A stretch of 64,000 bases of DNA from positions 21,568-85,567 of the forward strand of contig JAWPHD010011258.1 of the NCBI GenBank assembly GCA_037043455.1. The letters run 5' to 3'. The notes under the pieces were generated by a model, which saw nothing but the letters and a program-made list of their open reading frames with translations, did no database searches and was not told the origin of the DNA. Numbering within the stretch: the stretch's first letter is position 1; every line of letters starts with the position of its first letter. Of the stretch, positions 23,650-35,696 are shown piece by piece. This stretch comes from Cyrtodaria siliqua. Lineage: Eukaryota; Mollusca; Bivalvia; Adapedonta; Hiatellidae. Both the position numbers and the translations under genes were made by a program.

Positions 23650-23812
23650 TTAAACTGCTTTCTTTTCTGCGACAGGGACTCCGTGTCCATTCCGTCCGAT
23701 GATTGACGTCCTTGAATTATCAGCCTTGTCATTCTGTCCTACAAAGGTGTCCATAAATGAGGCAGCACCAAAAGCTTTAATTATTTCCAACATGGCCTCC
23801 ACAGGCAGAATT
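23650..23812 (-). CDS. SDR16C-type dehydrogenase, last exon
   Basis: The acceptor is TTTTGCAG/AATTC. The first base completes a codon split from exon 26256-26381 (AC|A, Thr). It encodes ILPVEAMLEIIKAFGAASFM, DTFVGQNDK and a polar tail, ending TAA at 23650-23652 with AATAAA overlapping the stop region. The LP...MDxFVGQ pattern is the C-terminus of RDHE2/RDH10-like SDR16C enzymes. The tail is longer and more polar than in the vertebrate enzymes I recall. Phase and spacing agree with the three exons upstream. Confidence 0.88.
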
Positions 23813-23952
23813 CTGCAAAACAAAATCTAATGCAATTAATAATGTGTATGTAACGTTTAAAAAGTTTCCTGAAAACCCTTTTTTTAAAATTAAAGTGTGT
23901 ATATTGAGAAAAAACTAATTACCATAATATTCGTTCTTATATCCACACCCAA

Positions 23953-24078
23953 GGGCTGGCGTGGCGCAGTCGGTAGCGTGGCGGATTTGTAACCGGAGGC
24001 CCCGGGTTCAATCCTCCGTGGTCCACTGAGTTGCGTCGGTGTGTTCTTGGGCAAGACACTCTCCCTTAGCCTCGTCGT
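23953..24078 (+). repeat. SINE family A, 5' half
   Basis: tRNA-derived head: A box TGGCGCAGTCGG, B box GGTTCAATCC. Truncated at 24078 by the element that starts at 24079. Confidence 0.85.
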
Positions 24079-24496
24079 TGTTTGCCCTTTACCTACCGAC
24101 CTGGATTTTTAGCCCCGACCCAAAATATTTTATTGCGTTTCCAAAAAAACACTTTTGTTTTTGTATTTTTTTATTTTCTTCGTTGACAACAATTAAGTTG
24201 TATTTCAGTAATTTCTGTCTTTTTATTATCCTTTTTGGTGGATACTCTAACAGTCTATGTTATTCGGGTGCATTTAGGATGATAAAACGTCTGTATGATC
24301 GTTTTACTAGCGCAGTGACTCATGAAATTGGCTGATAAAAACAGCCAGAAAAATGAATCGGAAACTGCTATATTTTGCGTGTCTGTGACTATAGGAATAT
24401 ATATGCAAGAAAATATAGTTTTATCAAATAAAATAAAACAATTTACCTAACTACCTACCCAGTGATTTTTTGCTGGGTAGGTAAAGGGCAAACAAA
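24079..24496. mobile_element. Terminal-repeat element inserted in a SINE
   Basis: TTGTTTGCCCTTTACCTACC at the left and GGTAGGTAAAGGGCAAACAA at the right are exact inverses (20 bp). AT-rich and non-coding inside. No clear target duplication. Confidence 0.75.
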
Positions 24497-25218
24497 CAAT
24501 ATTTTAATTTAGGCCTAATAACACAGACATATTTAAATAAACAGAAACTTCCTGCCTTAACCAACGAAGTAACCAAAATATCACGTGACACCTTAACTTT
24601 TCCTTCTATCTCCTCTCTCAATTATTCACTGATTTTGATGAGAATACATTCAAAAGATTCACAGTGAATAGCAAAATGGGATTATAACAATTTATGTTTA
24701 TTTTCAAAATAAGAAATTGTACAAAAAGATGTTTTAATGTTAAAAATGTCATAATTTTTCAGTTTTGTCTTAAAAATCAAGGTTTTGACATAGTCAAAGT
24801 TTCCTCCAAACTCCTTTTTTGCTCTAAATGTAGGAGTAAAAAAAATATTATCGTTGGAAAGAAAATTAAATTTGTGATGGGATTTGGAATGAATCAAACT
24901 TGTATCTATTACACTCTTCATGACATTTGTGTTTAAATTTGGGATATATTTTGGGAAATTTTCATACTGTGCCACGTAAAATTTAGATAACTTTCGTAGT
25001 GTCCAATTTCTTATTATTAGGTCAGTGATACTAACAAATGTGTCATTATGTCTGTGGTCCAGTCAATTAGAAAATATTTCTGTATGTACAGTCAGATCAA
25101 AATTAGCTCCTGCATCACAATTGATTAAATCAGAACATACAGTTTCTGCTGATCACTGAAAGACTGTAGTAGCATTAAATACTTTCTGAATTTCATGCAA
25201 TATCCGAAATGAAATATA

Positions 25219-25532
25219 TTAAAGGGACATATGGCAATCTTGATTTTTTAAAAACTAGCGGCGTCCCGTTAGTTTTTCTACATAAATTGCATATGTTCAA
25301 TCATTAATGTTAATTATAAGAATTGTATTAAGCCATTTGCTTTTGCATATTATTAATTTTTGATATTATTGCACCAATAATATATTAAAACTTGTAGCAT
25401 AATAACACGAAATAGTGAATACTTAAAATTTGATTTATTTAAATGTCACCAGGGTAAAAGTGAAAATGATAATGGATATATAAATCGAGACACCCATTTC
25501 AAGTACTTTAAGATTGCCGTGTGTCCCTTTAA
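25219..25532. mobile_element. TTAA-flanked MITE, family F
   Basis: Ends TTAAAGGGACATATGGCAAT and GATTGCCGTGTGTCCCTTTAA. The core GCACCAATAATATATT recurs in other family F copies (38130, 48690, 62515). Confidence 0.8.
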
Positions 25533-26255
25533 AGCTTGAATGTATTCCTGGTACTATAAATAGATTTACTCCATAACTCATCTACAGCAGGGTTCACCTG
25601 TTTTGTAACGTAGGTAAAAACACTGCATTTTGTTTATCATCTGATTTTGATACCGCAATTTTTTTCAAAACTCTCAATAATAGTGCTTGCTTGGCTACAT
25701 TTTCTTTAATAAGGACTATTTCACCATTTTCTATATGTCATAATTCCCTATGGCAGACATGCATGCCTGCCAAATCTCCAGATAAAATCCGGATTCTCCG
25801 GATGTTTCAGTCGCTCTCCGGATCTCTGGATTTAAATGTACAATCTCCAGATTTTACATCAAAACAAAATGTTCATGATTAAACAGCTATATTTTCACAG
25901 TTTATCCGCTATTTTACCAAAGTTGTCCTGTTACGCTTGCTGGTCAGAGGAGTACAAGTGTCGAATTAATGGGGGTCATCCGTGTAATGCACTGACTGAA
26001 TATACTATGCTAATTTATTATAATGCACTGACTAAATATACTATGCTAATTTATTATTTCCTATAACTATCAAACACTGCATCAACTTGTGTTAATTGCA
26101 TAGATAATTTAAATTTGCGCTTTAAAAAAAAGTTACTACGAAAATGAAGTCACGCGCTCCAAATTTCCATTAAAAAATGTTTTTCGCACGCTTCAAAAAA
26201 TCTCAGGATTTTGTGTTAAAAAGTTTTGGCAGGCCTGGTGTTGAACGAGACTTAC

Positions 26256-26381
26256 GTTTTAAGAATGCTGAAGAAATAAATATGCCTGGGCATGCATACT
26301 GTGATTTGATTGGTCAATATTCCCTGCATAATTCTGTCCACGCAGTCCAAGATCTCCAGGGGAGGTAATACAATAGGAAAT
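26256..26381 (-). CDS. SDR16C-type dehydrogenase, penultimate exon
   Basis: 126 bp with acceptor TTTATTTCAG/ATTTCC and donor TTAAAAC/GTAAGTC, phase 2 in and 2 out. That fits exactly between the exons at 39908-40152 and 23650-23812. It encodes FPIVLPPLEILDCVDRIMQG and ILTNQITVCMPRHIYFFSIL. This matches the P-x-YAV-x-KIVEAIL...MP-x-LLYF segment that lies after the active site in RDHE2-like enzymes and shapes the substrate pocket and membrane contact. The residues at the YAVEKIV position (ILDCVDRIM) are diverged but similar in character. Confidence 0.88.
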
Positions 26382-26480
26382 CTGAAATAAATACAGCAAT
26401 ACTGTGTGAGCCATTTAGAAAATGTGTATTTAACATTTACCCCCAAAATAACCACAGGCATCCATTAAGATATAAAGAAA

Positions 26481-26788
26481 GAATTGAATTGAATGTAGTT
26501 TAACAGCTCATCAACACAGTATAGGTTATTTAGAGCCGCCCCAAAGAGAGGGGAAGGATACATAGGAATGCGGGAACTGTGCCCTACTCTTATTATTGAA
26601 TAGATTCCTATGGTTCTTTAACGTGCTTGGAGGATAGACCGATACACGGGACCGCCCGGTTTACGTCCACATCCGACGGACAAGAACACAAAAGAACACA
26701 CCGACGGAATCAGTGGCACCACGGAGGATTGAACCCGGGGCCTCCGGTTACAAATCTGACGTGCTACCGACTGCGCCACGCCAGCCCT
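26481..26788 (-). repeat. SINE family A, near full length
   Basis: Minus-strand head TGGCGTGGCGCAGTCGG, B box GGTTCAATCC, tail (ATTCA)n at 26481. One internal deletion near 26685. Confidence 0.85.
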
Positions 26789-26960
26789 GAAAGAAGGTCA
26801 AACAGAAGAGTATATTCACTGAACAAAATTTATATTTGGTCACCTGGAGTTTATGGATATAATTTGAAAACAAACGAGACATGACTGTAATTCAACAATC
26901 TATTGTATGAAACAATTCAATTTGCACATTTGTTAACATTTTATTGCAAGAGTCCTAATA

Positions 26961-27513
26961 GTTCAAACGTAACACGGGTATGAATTCAACACCCTTAAAA
27001 CCCAAAGTCACAATTTCTAAATGGCATTTATTAATTTCATCTGGTGTGGCATCCATAAGCAGCAAATTCAGCTCGGCAACGGGCTCCCATTGACACAACG
27101 TAGTGCTGGAGGTATCGAGTGGAATGGCATTCCATTCGAGTGACATTTTGCCCAAATTCTCTGTGATTTTGTTGCTGTGGAAGTTCTTGCGCGCTATGTT
27201 TTAACAAGTCTCATACGTACTTCTACTTTGGATTTAGATCCGGACTTTTCGCCATAGAAGAACTCTGACATGGTTGGCTTCTAGCTTGTGTCAGGTGGTA
27301 CTCAGCAACATTACATTGGGGAATATCTTCAGCCAAGGACATTTCTCTATTTGCTGCGATATACATGTATGAAACAAGGACTGGCTGCAACATTTCATCT
27401 TGGCACCGCCTAGCATTTTAAGGCCACCATTGATGTGGACAGCAGACGCCATATTGAAAGTGTGACTTTTGGTTTTGAGGGCGTTGAATTTGTATGCCTT
27501 TGTTAGGTTTGAA
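26961..27513. mobile_element. TA-flanked terminal-repeat element, 553 bp
   Basis: Left GTTCAAACGTAACA and right TGTTAGGTTTGAAC are flanked by TA. The inverted match continues inward about 50 bp (GAATTCAACACCC / GGGCGTTGAATT, AAAGTCACA / TGTGACTTT). Mariner-type by duplication; no transposase left. Confidence 0.8.
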
Positions 27514-27538
27514 CTATATCGTAGTATGTTGAATTTGT

Positions 27539-27726
27539 TGTTGAATGTTGATTAATGGCTCATCAACACAGTATAGATTATTTAGAGCCGCCCCAGTGAG
27601 CGGGGAAGGATACATAGGAATCCGGGAACCGTGCCCTACTCTTATTTCGAATAGATTCCTATGGTTCTTAAACGTGCTCGAAGGATAGACCAATACACGA
27701 GTTTATGTCCCCATCCGACGGACGAG
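27539..27726 (-). repeat. SINE family A, 3' half
   Basis: Shares the GCTCATCAACACAGTATAG and CATAGGAATCCGGGAACC blocks; head missing. Confidence 0.8.
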
Positions 27727-27852
27727 TATCATAGTGAGCCAGTTAACAAAGTTGTTAATTACGAAACAGGGTAATTTTATTATTTTGATTCATTAAAAAT
27801 GTTGCACTTATGCATATTTTTCCCTATAAGGATACAGAGTGGGAGTCGAGAT

Positions 27853-27967
27853 GAATTGAATTGAATTGAATGTTGTTTAACAGCTCATCAACACAGTATA
27901 GGTTATTTAGAGCCGCCCCAGAGAGAGGGGAAGGGTACATAGGAATCCGGGAACCTGCCCTACTCTG
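27853..27967 (-). repeat. SINE family A, 3' end only
   Basis: Tail GAATTGAATTGAATGTTG plus 90 bp of the SINE body, then a break. Confidence 0.8.
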
Positions 27968-28029
27968 AGTCGAGATGAAAATATAATAGATATAAATAGA
28001 TGGTGTATAATAATAATATTGCACCTCAT

Positions 28030-29310
28030 GTATCAGCTCTGATGGAAAAGTATTTCATGAAGGGGGAAGGGGTGCAGTGTATTAGCCAGCCAACCGTGCA
28101 GCCGTCTTTTGCACGGCCGTTTTTGAAAAATCGCGGCCAATATTTGGGGGAGTGGGTGGGGTAAAAAAGAAAAAAAATCTTATTTTTTTTTTGAATTTTT
28201 TTTTTTTGCTCAACAACACTTCCCAACTCTTACTTTCTCAATATTGTTATGTTTTGTATACATTTATAGAAGAAATATGATCAAAAATGTATTTTTTTCA
28301 CCTTTATCTGTAAAAATAAATTACCCCAGAGACACCCACTTGTCGTGAATTGGCGCATAGCGCGTGTTAGCAACTTATTTTGCACACCCCGTTTCCCAGT
28401 TCTTGAATTTCTGCCTAATACACTGAAGGGGTGGGTGAGGGGAAGATATTACAGTGTGGGTGAATATTTGTTAGCAATATAGCAATTTTTTTTCACCCAA
28501 GACTAAAATTTCATGGGGATGAAAATATTACATCACACCAGTACAGTATGTATGTCACTCATATCAAAAATCGTGACATAATTTTATAATAATAAAAATA
28601 AACTATTTGAACCAAACTGAATACACAATGACACAGTAAACTTTCAACCTCAGGTATTTCATGAAATTAATCTTACAAAAAAAACATCCATAGGCTGCTG
28701 ATAGCCAATAAAAACATTTCAATTATTTTCTTTAAATGTATCAAAATACACCATGTAATTAAGCCGTTAAACTAAACATCAAATTTCAGAGATGTAAAGA
28801 ATATTTTAATCTGACAGAAATCTTAATTAATCGGGAGCAATGTCAAGCTATGTCAAGCGTCCATCAAAGCTTTATGACATGAAAAATGAAACTGAAATTT
28901 CTCTTTGTTATTTTATAAAACTATCTATTAGAAGGTTAAGTGCAGAATACATGCCTCTGTACTCGACTCGAAGCTGGTATAAAAGATAAAATTACTTGGA
29001 TTAATGGCAGACGCCTCCTCAGGTTTTTTTAAGAGCAAGAGCACTTGTATTCAATTTCAAAATTTGTTACGCCCCGGTGCATGGAATCTTCAGTTATGTG
29101 TTTAAATGCATGAACAGCTTTGCATAATACTTCAATATTTAATCCATATACACATAAAAAGAGGATAGTTTGTTTCGTACTTTTTCATTATTTTTTCTTT
29201 TTCTCTCAGGACATCATTTGTTGAGCAATATATATTCCCATTTATCATACGCAATTGCATCACATCATCAGATGTTATTACACATGTGCGTATATATTAA
29301 AACAATATTA
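28030..29310. other. Intronic AT-rich sequence
   Basis: Intron of the dehydrogenase gene. Inverted CAGTGTATTAG (about 28074) and CTAATACACTG (about 28416) may bound a small element; a related word is at 60527. Nothing coding. Confidence 0.5.
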
Positions 29311-29337
29311 AACTAGAGGCTGTTTTTAGTAAAAACA

Positions 29338-30057
29338 GATGTCTCCCCCACTGGGGAAAGGGCCATAAATCTTCCAAAAATCATTCAACCGGAACACGAC
29401 GAAGATATGCGCAACAAGGCTTGGCAATGATCACCTCTAACAAGTTTAACTGAAATCTGTCTAGGGGATCAGAAGAACTAGTCCGGACAAAGTTTGTGTA
29501 TTAAAACCTTTAAAGGGACATAACGCCACCAAAAATCATTCAACTGGAACATGCCAATGACATGCACAACTAGGCTTGGTACTGATCATCCCTGCAAAGT
29601 TTCACTGAATTCCGGAGAGGGGTTCAGGAGAACTAGGCCGGACAAAAGTTTGTGTATTAAAACCTTTAAAGGGACATAACTCTGCCAAACATCATTCAAC
29701 CAGAACACGGCGATGATATGCGCAACTAGGCTTGGTACTGATCATCTTTACCAGGTTTCGTTAAAATCCGGCTAGGGGTTCATGAGAACTGGTCTGGATA
29801 AAGTTTGTGTATTGAAAACTTTAAAGGGCCATAACTCTGCCAAAAATCATTCAACCGGAACATGGCGACTATATATATATAGGCTTAGTACTGATCATCC
29901 CTGCAAAGTTTCATTGAAATCCGGTCAGGGGTTCAGGAGATCTAGTTCAGACAAAGTTTGTGACATACAGACGACAGACAGACAGACGGCAGACAGACAG
30001 ACATCAGATAGCACAAAAACAATATGTCTCCCCTTCACAAAGTGGGGGAGACATATT
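29338..30057 (+). repeat. GGGCCATAACTC-type repeat with inverted ends
   Basis: Ends ATGTCTCCCCCACT and AGTGGGGGAGACAT are inverted. Five to six units of about 120 bp contain CATTCAACCGGAACA, GGCTTGGTACTGATCATC and GGGACATAAC. It ends in (ACAG/GCAG)n before the terminal hairpin. Same superfamily as 17604-19556 with different ends. Confidence 0.85.
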
Positions 30058-30133
30058 GACAACAGGTTATAAAACCAGGGCTCGAAATTAACACTAGTCC
30101 GCGGCTAGTAAAATACTGCCGTACTACCAATGT

Positions 30134-30170
30134 TACTACACTTTGATCTTAGCCAAAAGGCCGAGAAGCT
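30134..30170 (-). ncRNA. U2 snRNA 5'-end fragment
   Basis: The minus strand reads GCTTCTCGGCCTTTTGGCTA then AGATCAAAGTGTAGTA. That is the invariant 5' end of U2 snRNA, including the branch-point-binding GUAGUA, with one extra A. Only about 36 nt are present. There is no promoter or Sm site, so it is a pseudogene fragment or part of a U2-derived repeat. Confidence 0.8.
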
Positions 30171-30249
30171 TAGTCTACCAAATGTTTGTGTCTGGCTAGT
30201 CTGATATGGGCCAGTAAAAATGTGTTCAAATAAGAATAAATGCATGGTT

Positions 30250-30565
30250 TGTGGCATTGCGCAGTCGGTAGTGTGGCGGATTTGTAACCGGAGGCCCCGG
30301 GTTCAATCCTCCGTGGTGCCACTGAGTTCCGTCGGTGTGTTCTTGGGCAAGACACTTTCCCTTAACCTCGTCCGTCGGATGGGGACGTAAACCGGGCAGT
30401 TCCGTGCATCGGTCTATCCTCTGAGCACGTTAAAGAACCATAGGAATCTATTCGATAATAAGAGTAGGACACGGTTCCCGGATTCCTATGTATCCTTCCC
30501 CTCTCTCTGGGGCGGCTCTAAATAACCTATACTGTGTTGATGAGCCGTTAAACAACATTCAATTC
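30250..30565 (+). repeat. SINE family A, near full length
   Basis: GCATTGCGCAGTCGG (A box region), GGTTCAATCC (B box), tail AACATTCAATTCA. About 316 bp. Confidence 0.88.
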
Positions 30566-30687
30566 ATGGTTTGTGTAGTGACCGCACTTTCTAACATAAC
30601 CTTTTAAAAACCTGTAACTTCCATAGTTTCAATAAATACCTAAAGGGCAATATTTACAACTGCCTCAGTAACCAAAATGAGTGTTTT

Positions 30688-31104
30688 GGCCAAACAAAAT
30701 AATATGTGTGGTTCAGGTAACACTGGTAAAAAAAATGAGTAGGCAGGCTTTTTTTTCTTCTCAATAATGAGTTCAATTCTGACAATGAATTTAATATGTT
30801 ACAGCATCAGGGGCGTAGCGTGGCATACTTCTTTATTTCCGGGAGTAACTTGGAAAGATAAAACGAAAAGAAAAAAAATCTAAAAAAAAAGAAATGCAAT
30901 AAAATTCAGAGATTACTATACCTTGTTTTCGATTTTTTTTGCATTATCAACAATATATGTTTTTTCATTAATTTTTTTTTTATTATTATTATTTTTTTAT
31001 TTTTTTTATTATTTTTTTTAAACTTTTGCATAAAAACTTTTAGGGTCGGCCCCTTAAAATAGGGTCGGTCGGTTACCTGAACCACACATATTTTTTATTT
31101 GGCC
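30688..31104. mobile_element. GGCC-ended MITE, family G
   Basis: GGCCAAACAAAATAATATGT and its continuation GTGGTTCAGGTAAC at the left match the right end in inverse, apart from small differences. TTT flanks both sides. GTCGGTCGG words lie inside. Confidence 0.75.
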
Positions 31105-31732
31105 TTTCGGTATTTGTTTATTTAACAAAGTTTTGACTGAGATGCTTTTTAAATGTGCTTGGATAATCTTGCATACATAAGAAATGTGGAAATACCTTCA
31201 AAATGCATTTAAAACTCATAAAACTCACGAAGCTTGAATTAAATAGACTTCTCTGTTGAATATTATATTGAGCCTATAAATTTTGATCAGGTCTAGTGAT
31301 TTTACCCAACTACTAGACCACCAACTATTAGACCGGTGGTCTAGTAAACTAAAAATTTAATTTCTAGCCCTCATTACGTGGTCCGGGTATAACTTTCATA
31401 CCCCATCCAACCACTTCTACCAGAAGTGAAAACGGCATTTGTCTGAGTTATGAAATAAAACTTAATTTTGGCTTAAAAAGTTTGCATATTGTAATATTAA
31501 CACTTTTTATAGGTAATTTTAAACAGGTTATCGCATTTTTCCAATATTAAGGCAAAATAAAATTTTATGTGTGCAAAAGAATAGGGTAGGTAGGGAAAAT
31601 ATTTTCTTTTCTAAAAATATGTCTTTTTTTTTTAAACTAAACGTTTATACCCAATAAATAATCTTAACTATATATTTGTTGATATCAGAACTGATAGAGA
31701 AAAAAAGAAGAAAAAAAAAGAAGATCATCATC

Positions 31733-32103
31733 ATTGGGTTTTAAGGCGCACCAACACATGAAAGGTTATATGGCGCCTACCCGGCATGAACATGCCAGGC
31801 TCATCCTCCATGTACATTGAGATAAAATATGAAAAATGGGCCTAGAACCTTCTCACCCTGAACTGCAGAGTTGCTGCAAATTCTACCGTAGAAACGCCAT
31901 TTACGCTGGAGCCACGTTTATTGTTTTTCTGCCACTGCTCTTTTGATATGAACGAGATGGCACCTGTAACAATGCAGAGATCATGATGAAGACCTTTAAT
32001 GAACATGAACAAAAATTATAAAATGAACATGGATTTGGGGGTGATTCTACCCCTCTGCCTACCCCTCCAAAGAGATCTGCAGTGGCCCTATTCTATGCCA
32101 TCT
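31733..32103 (-). repeat. SINE-like family B, long copy
   Basis: Contains all family blocks: GGCGCACCAACACATGAAAG, CATGCCAGGCTCATC, GGGCCTAGAACCTTCTCACC, CTGCAGAGTTGCTGCAAATT, TTTACGCTGGAGCCACG, TGATGAAGACCTTTAATGA, CCCCTCTGCCTACCCC. Confidence 0.75.
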
Positions 32104-32670
32104 ATAAAAGCAATATCAAAGTGGAAGAACCTTCTTTTGTTGGGTCTAAATTTGCCTTGATATTTCCCTTCATAACAAGCAAGCTTGTTGGAAATAGATT
32201 AATGAATGACCTGACAAAGCAACCCATTTAACAGACATGAGTGTCACTATCACTGTAAATGGATACCACAGATTGTTTTGCGGACCCCTGACTTTGTGAG
32301 GTTTCAACCTCAAAACCTGTTTTTTCTAATGCCACTTTGCTTATTGCATGTACATGTCTATTAAAATTTATTGATAAAAACATCAAATGACAATATATTT
32401 TTTTTAATAAAAAACAAACACCTGGAGTTAAGGCAGGTGTCATGATGTAGTTTTGGCCAAAAAATCATTGTGATATATTGAGGTCAAACTCCGGCTGTCT
32501 GACCATTAACTATGACCCTTCCTGACCTTTTCAGTCTAGACCGCAGTGGTCATTGTGACAAGAAAGAAATAAACAATAACATGCAGAGCGAGTATTTATG
32601 TAAATAATGTCCTCAGCAGCACATGCTGTCACCAAAAATATTTGTTATCGAATAACATGTACAACAGTCA
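32104..32670. other. Intronic sequence without a recognised feature
   Basis: No exon signature or repeat pair seen. Confidence 0.5.
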
Positions 32671-32675
32671 CTGCA

Positions 32676-32985
32676 ACCGCAGATAGCAAAACAAATCACC
32701 AAGTCCTCCAAGCAGATAGCAAAACAAATCACCAAGTCCTCCAAGCAGATAGCAAAACAAATCACCAAGTCCTCCAAGCAGATATCACCAAGTCCTCCAA
32801 GCAGATAGCAAAACAAATCACCAAGTCCTCCAAGCAGATAGCAAAACAAATCACCAAGTCCTCCAAGCAGATAGCAAAACAAATCTACAAGAAAACAAAT
32901 CACCAAGTCCTCCAAGCAGATAGCAAAACAAATCATCAAGTCCTCCAAGCAGATAGCAAAACAAATCACCAAGTCCTCCAAATAA
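32676..32985. repeat. 33-bp minisatellite, about 9 units
   Basis: Unit AGCAAAACAAATCACCAAGT then CCTCCAAGCAGAT (33 bp). One unit is shortened (near 32783) and one has an insertion (near 32888). It is stop-free in a frame on each strand because 33 is a multiple of 3. Not coding on present evidence. Confidence 0.93.
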
Positions 32986-33376
32986 AAGGGTATCAAAAGA
33001 TACATAATTAAGTCAGTATATGTACGTAGGTATGAAAAATTACAACTACTTGCCGGTATATTTAAGTTTTAAGGGGTTTAGCATCATTTTTAACAATTGT
33101 TCAGTTACATCATGACAGTATCTACTTTTATCACATGAAACTGCTTGTATTACGTATAATATACCCATTACGTATTTCCTTATATTAACCATGTGTAATA
33201 CAAGGCGACCGAATCAAGTGCAGTGTCAGTACGTTCGTCTAGTCAATGTCCCGGAACACCCGTTTAGTCCGTGGAGTCCGTGGATATAGCACTGAATCGC
33301 GATGTTGTGAGGGTAACAGTCTGCCGTATGTAGATTCACCACAAGCAATAATGTGTAGTTGAGCCATGTGATAAAA

Positions 33377-33522
33377 AGGATCTGACACTCGTTGTCATTT
33401 CATACAAAATTTTATTAAACTCGTCCAGGAATTTGTTATTAAGCTCGCCGGAGGCTTGCTTAATAACACATTCCTGAACTCGTTTAATAAAATTTTGTAT
33501 GAAATAACAACGAGTGTCAGAT
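33377..33522. repeat. Foldback element, about 146 bp
   Basis: GGATCTGACACTCGTTGT and ACAACGAGTGTCAGATCC close a long hairpin. Interior pairs include CATACAAAATTTTATTAAAC / GTTTAATAAAATTTTGTATG, with small mismatches near the tip. Bases 33000-33376 hold nothing recognisable. Confidence 0.85.
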
Positions 33523-33593
33523 CCTCTATATATTACATATTTGTCAGTGATTTGTATAGGAAATACTGGGAATAGAAAAGCTATATCTACTCG

Positions 33594-33653
33594 TTTGAAG
33601 AACCATAGGAATCTGTTTGTTAGTAAGAGTAGGGCAGGTTACCTGGATTCCTG
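33594..33653 (+). repeat. SINE family A fragment
   Basis: GAAGAACCATAGGAATCTG to CCTGGATTCCTG, about 60 bp of the body. Confidence 0.6.
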
Positions 33654-33734
33654 TATTAAAAATCCCACGACAATATGAGTATCTCCATGGGTTATTGAGA
33701 AATAGAGCGGAAAACATTTGTGTTTGAAAATATT

Positions 33735-34100
33735 CAAAGTCCCATAACTCTGTCAAATATCATCAATCCAGAACCCCACAACAATATGAGCATCTCCACT
33801 TGATACTGATGTTTCTCACAAAGTTAAAATTACGTTTGGTGAAAGTCCATCTAGGGGTTATGGTGAAATAGCGCAGACAATATTATGTTCTTATGAAAAT
33901 ATTCAACGGGCCATAACTCTGTCATAAATCATCGAACCGGAATGAGACGATGTTATGCACATCTCTTCCTGAAAATAAATGAAGGAGCTTTGGAGAAATA
34001 GTGCAGACAACATTTTTGTGTTAAAATATTCAAAGGGACATTACTCCGTTAAAAATCATCGAACCAGAATGGGACAAGTTTCCAAAAAATCCATAAAGGA
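33735..34100 (+). repeat. GGGCCATAACTC-type repeat, degenerate
   Basis: Three units with CATAACTCTGTC, AAATCATCGAACC and AATAGCGCAGACAA at about 130-bp spacing. Confidence 0.7.
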
Positions 34101-34324
34101 GTTTTACTGCACCCTGCTTCTCCCACAAAGTCATAGGATTTTCATTGGATCAGAGCGGTCACATGGTGACCCTCTATTATTCTATAGTGGGTCAGTAAAT
34201 TTCATAGAGGCCGGGTCACTAAAACAATATGGGCTACAATTCCGATTCGAAGTTCAAATCATTTGCAAATAGTTCTTTAAGGCATTAGTAACAAATATGA
34301 TAAGTAAATTAAGAATGGTTTTAA

Positions 34325-34531
34325 AATGTACCGGTCGTCACGTCCGGTACTCACCGGTCGTCACGACCGGTACTCCACTAAAATGGGTAAAATACTGGTG
34401 TTTGCCTTAAAAAAGGTGCTTGATGCAATAAATCAGTTATTGGGTTTGTTACTGATGGCCGAGTCCCCCTATATATCTGACTAACCCCACATATTTCTGA
34501 AGGGGGTCAGTAACAAACCCAATAACTAGTA
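34325..34531. repeat. Two small palindromes
   Basis: 34325-34378 repeats ACCGGTCGTCACG(A/T)CCGGTACT twice; the word is itself near-palindromic. 34434-34531 is an inverted pair AGTTATTGGGTTTGTTACTG / CAGTAACAAACCCAATAACT around about 55 bp. Confidence 0.8.
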
Positions 34532-34959
34532 ATGGAGAAATAGCGCGAATAAGATTTTAAACAGACCAACTGATAGGCAAACTCCTGTAATCATATACTC
34601 CTTCAAACTTCATTTGCAGGGGTTTTACAATAATTAATCTGCAGGGGTATAACAATAATTTTGTTATCCTAATCTACCAGAACGAATCCCAGGAGTGAGC
34701 GTGGTCACGTGATACGAAAATATCAGAATGAGGTTTCTAATGTTTACGAAAGTATCGAAGAATTTAATTTGAGACAATTTATTGGAAAAATTAACGGATT
34801 TAACGAAGGAAATTTATTTATCTGCAGAGGACATCGTACGTAAATACATATTTAAACAAACTTAGCTTCATCCAATGCGGATGGCTCTGTTTTGAAGAGG
34901 GATTTTGCCGATTTGTGATCAGCAACTTGTGTTCCGAGAAAATCCTTTGTCTCGCAGAG

Positions 34960-35660
34960 ATGGCAGAAAGCGACAATTTCGTCGTCATAGACACTGATTC
35001 CGATGTCGGAGTTGCTCAACATGTTACTATAACGAGCAAGGAACACAATCGCGGATCTCTTCAGGGTATAATCCCTGGTGTTCCAACGAGCGGAAATAAC
35101 AATAATGGAATTGGAAGTTCCAATGCGGGTGTCAATCATGTTGATGGACACGCCTACCGCTACGTCACGTTCCCGCAAAACACTGGGAATGCTGGGATCG
35201 CGCACCAAGGAGGATCCAATATGGCAGCGCCCATGAACAATTTCTCGGTGTCGTTTATACAACAATTATTGCAAACACAACAAATGTGCGTACAGCAACA
35301 ACAGGCCATGACAAGTTTGACGGCTACTGTTGATCTTATGCGGAAATCAATGGAAAAAAGGCCCGATGATAACATTAAAAGGTCAGATATTATGTCGGGA
35401 GGCGATTCAAATTCGGAATCGGAGCATGACTTTCACGATTCGGGTTCTTCGTCAATGAAAGTAATGTGCAGCCGGAACCAAAAAGGGCCCGAAAGATGAC
35501 AATTCGACCAGTGTGTCTGTCTCTGATCGCCGACGTGAAAAATTAAAGTCAAGGGAAAAGAGTTTTATTAAGGAAAACGCATACGGGCCCCAGTTGAATC
35601 GCAAATAGCCAGCACTGTCAATCAAGCCTTGCAGTCGGCCATCGATCACAGAAGTGAAAG
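34960..35660 (+). pseudogene. DIRS-like retrotransposon gag relic
   Basis: Met at 34960 opens about 180 codons: MAESDNFVVIDTDSDVG, a Gly/Asn-rich stretch, a helix SFIQQLLQTQQMCVQQQQAM, a Ser/Asp-rich region. Near 35455 the frame shifts to NESNVQPEPKRARK and then to REKLKSREKSFIKENAYGPQ. After one more frame change comes QIASTVNQALQSAI. The last part resembles the ...GP-x-LN-x-x-(I/L)A-x-x-VN segment of DIRS/Ngaro-type gag proteins. At least two frameshifts; no reverse transcriptase or recombinase follows. The family call is tentative. Confidence 0.55.
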
Positions 35661-35696
35661 TTAATCTGCAGGAAATGTGTACATTTTCACAAATGA

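Larger units (their letters stand above)
30076..31371. mobile_element. hAT-like element with later insertions
   Basis: CAGGGCTCGAAATTAA at the left and TTAATTTCTAGCCCT at the right form an imperfect inverted pair. Subterminal CTAGT words resemble 42054-43371 and 45492-46966. It holds a SINE (30250-30565), a U2 fragment and the MITE at 30688-31104. No clean target duplication. Confidence 0.6.

Noticed and set aside
24039..24335. 98-codon plus-strand frame
   Set aside because: Spans the end of a SINE and the start of a terminal-repeat element; composite by chance.
32676..32985. CRISPR-like array
   Set aside because: Units are contiguous, with no unique spacers, in a eukaryotic intron.
32607..33011. 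Reading frames on both strands over the 33-bp array
   Set aside because: Unit length is a multiple of 3 without stops; both strands open equally.
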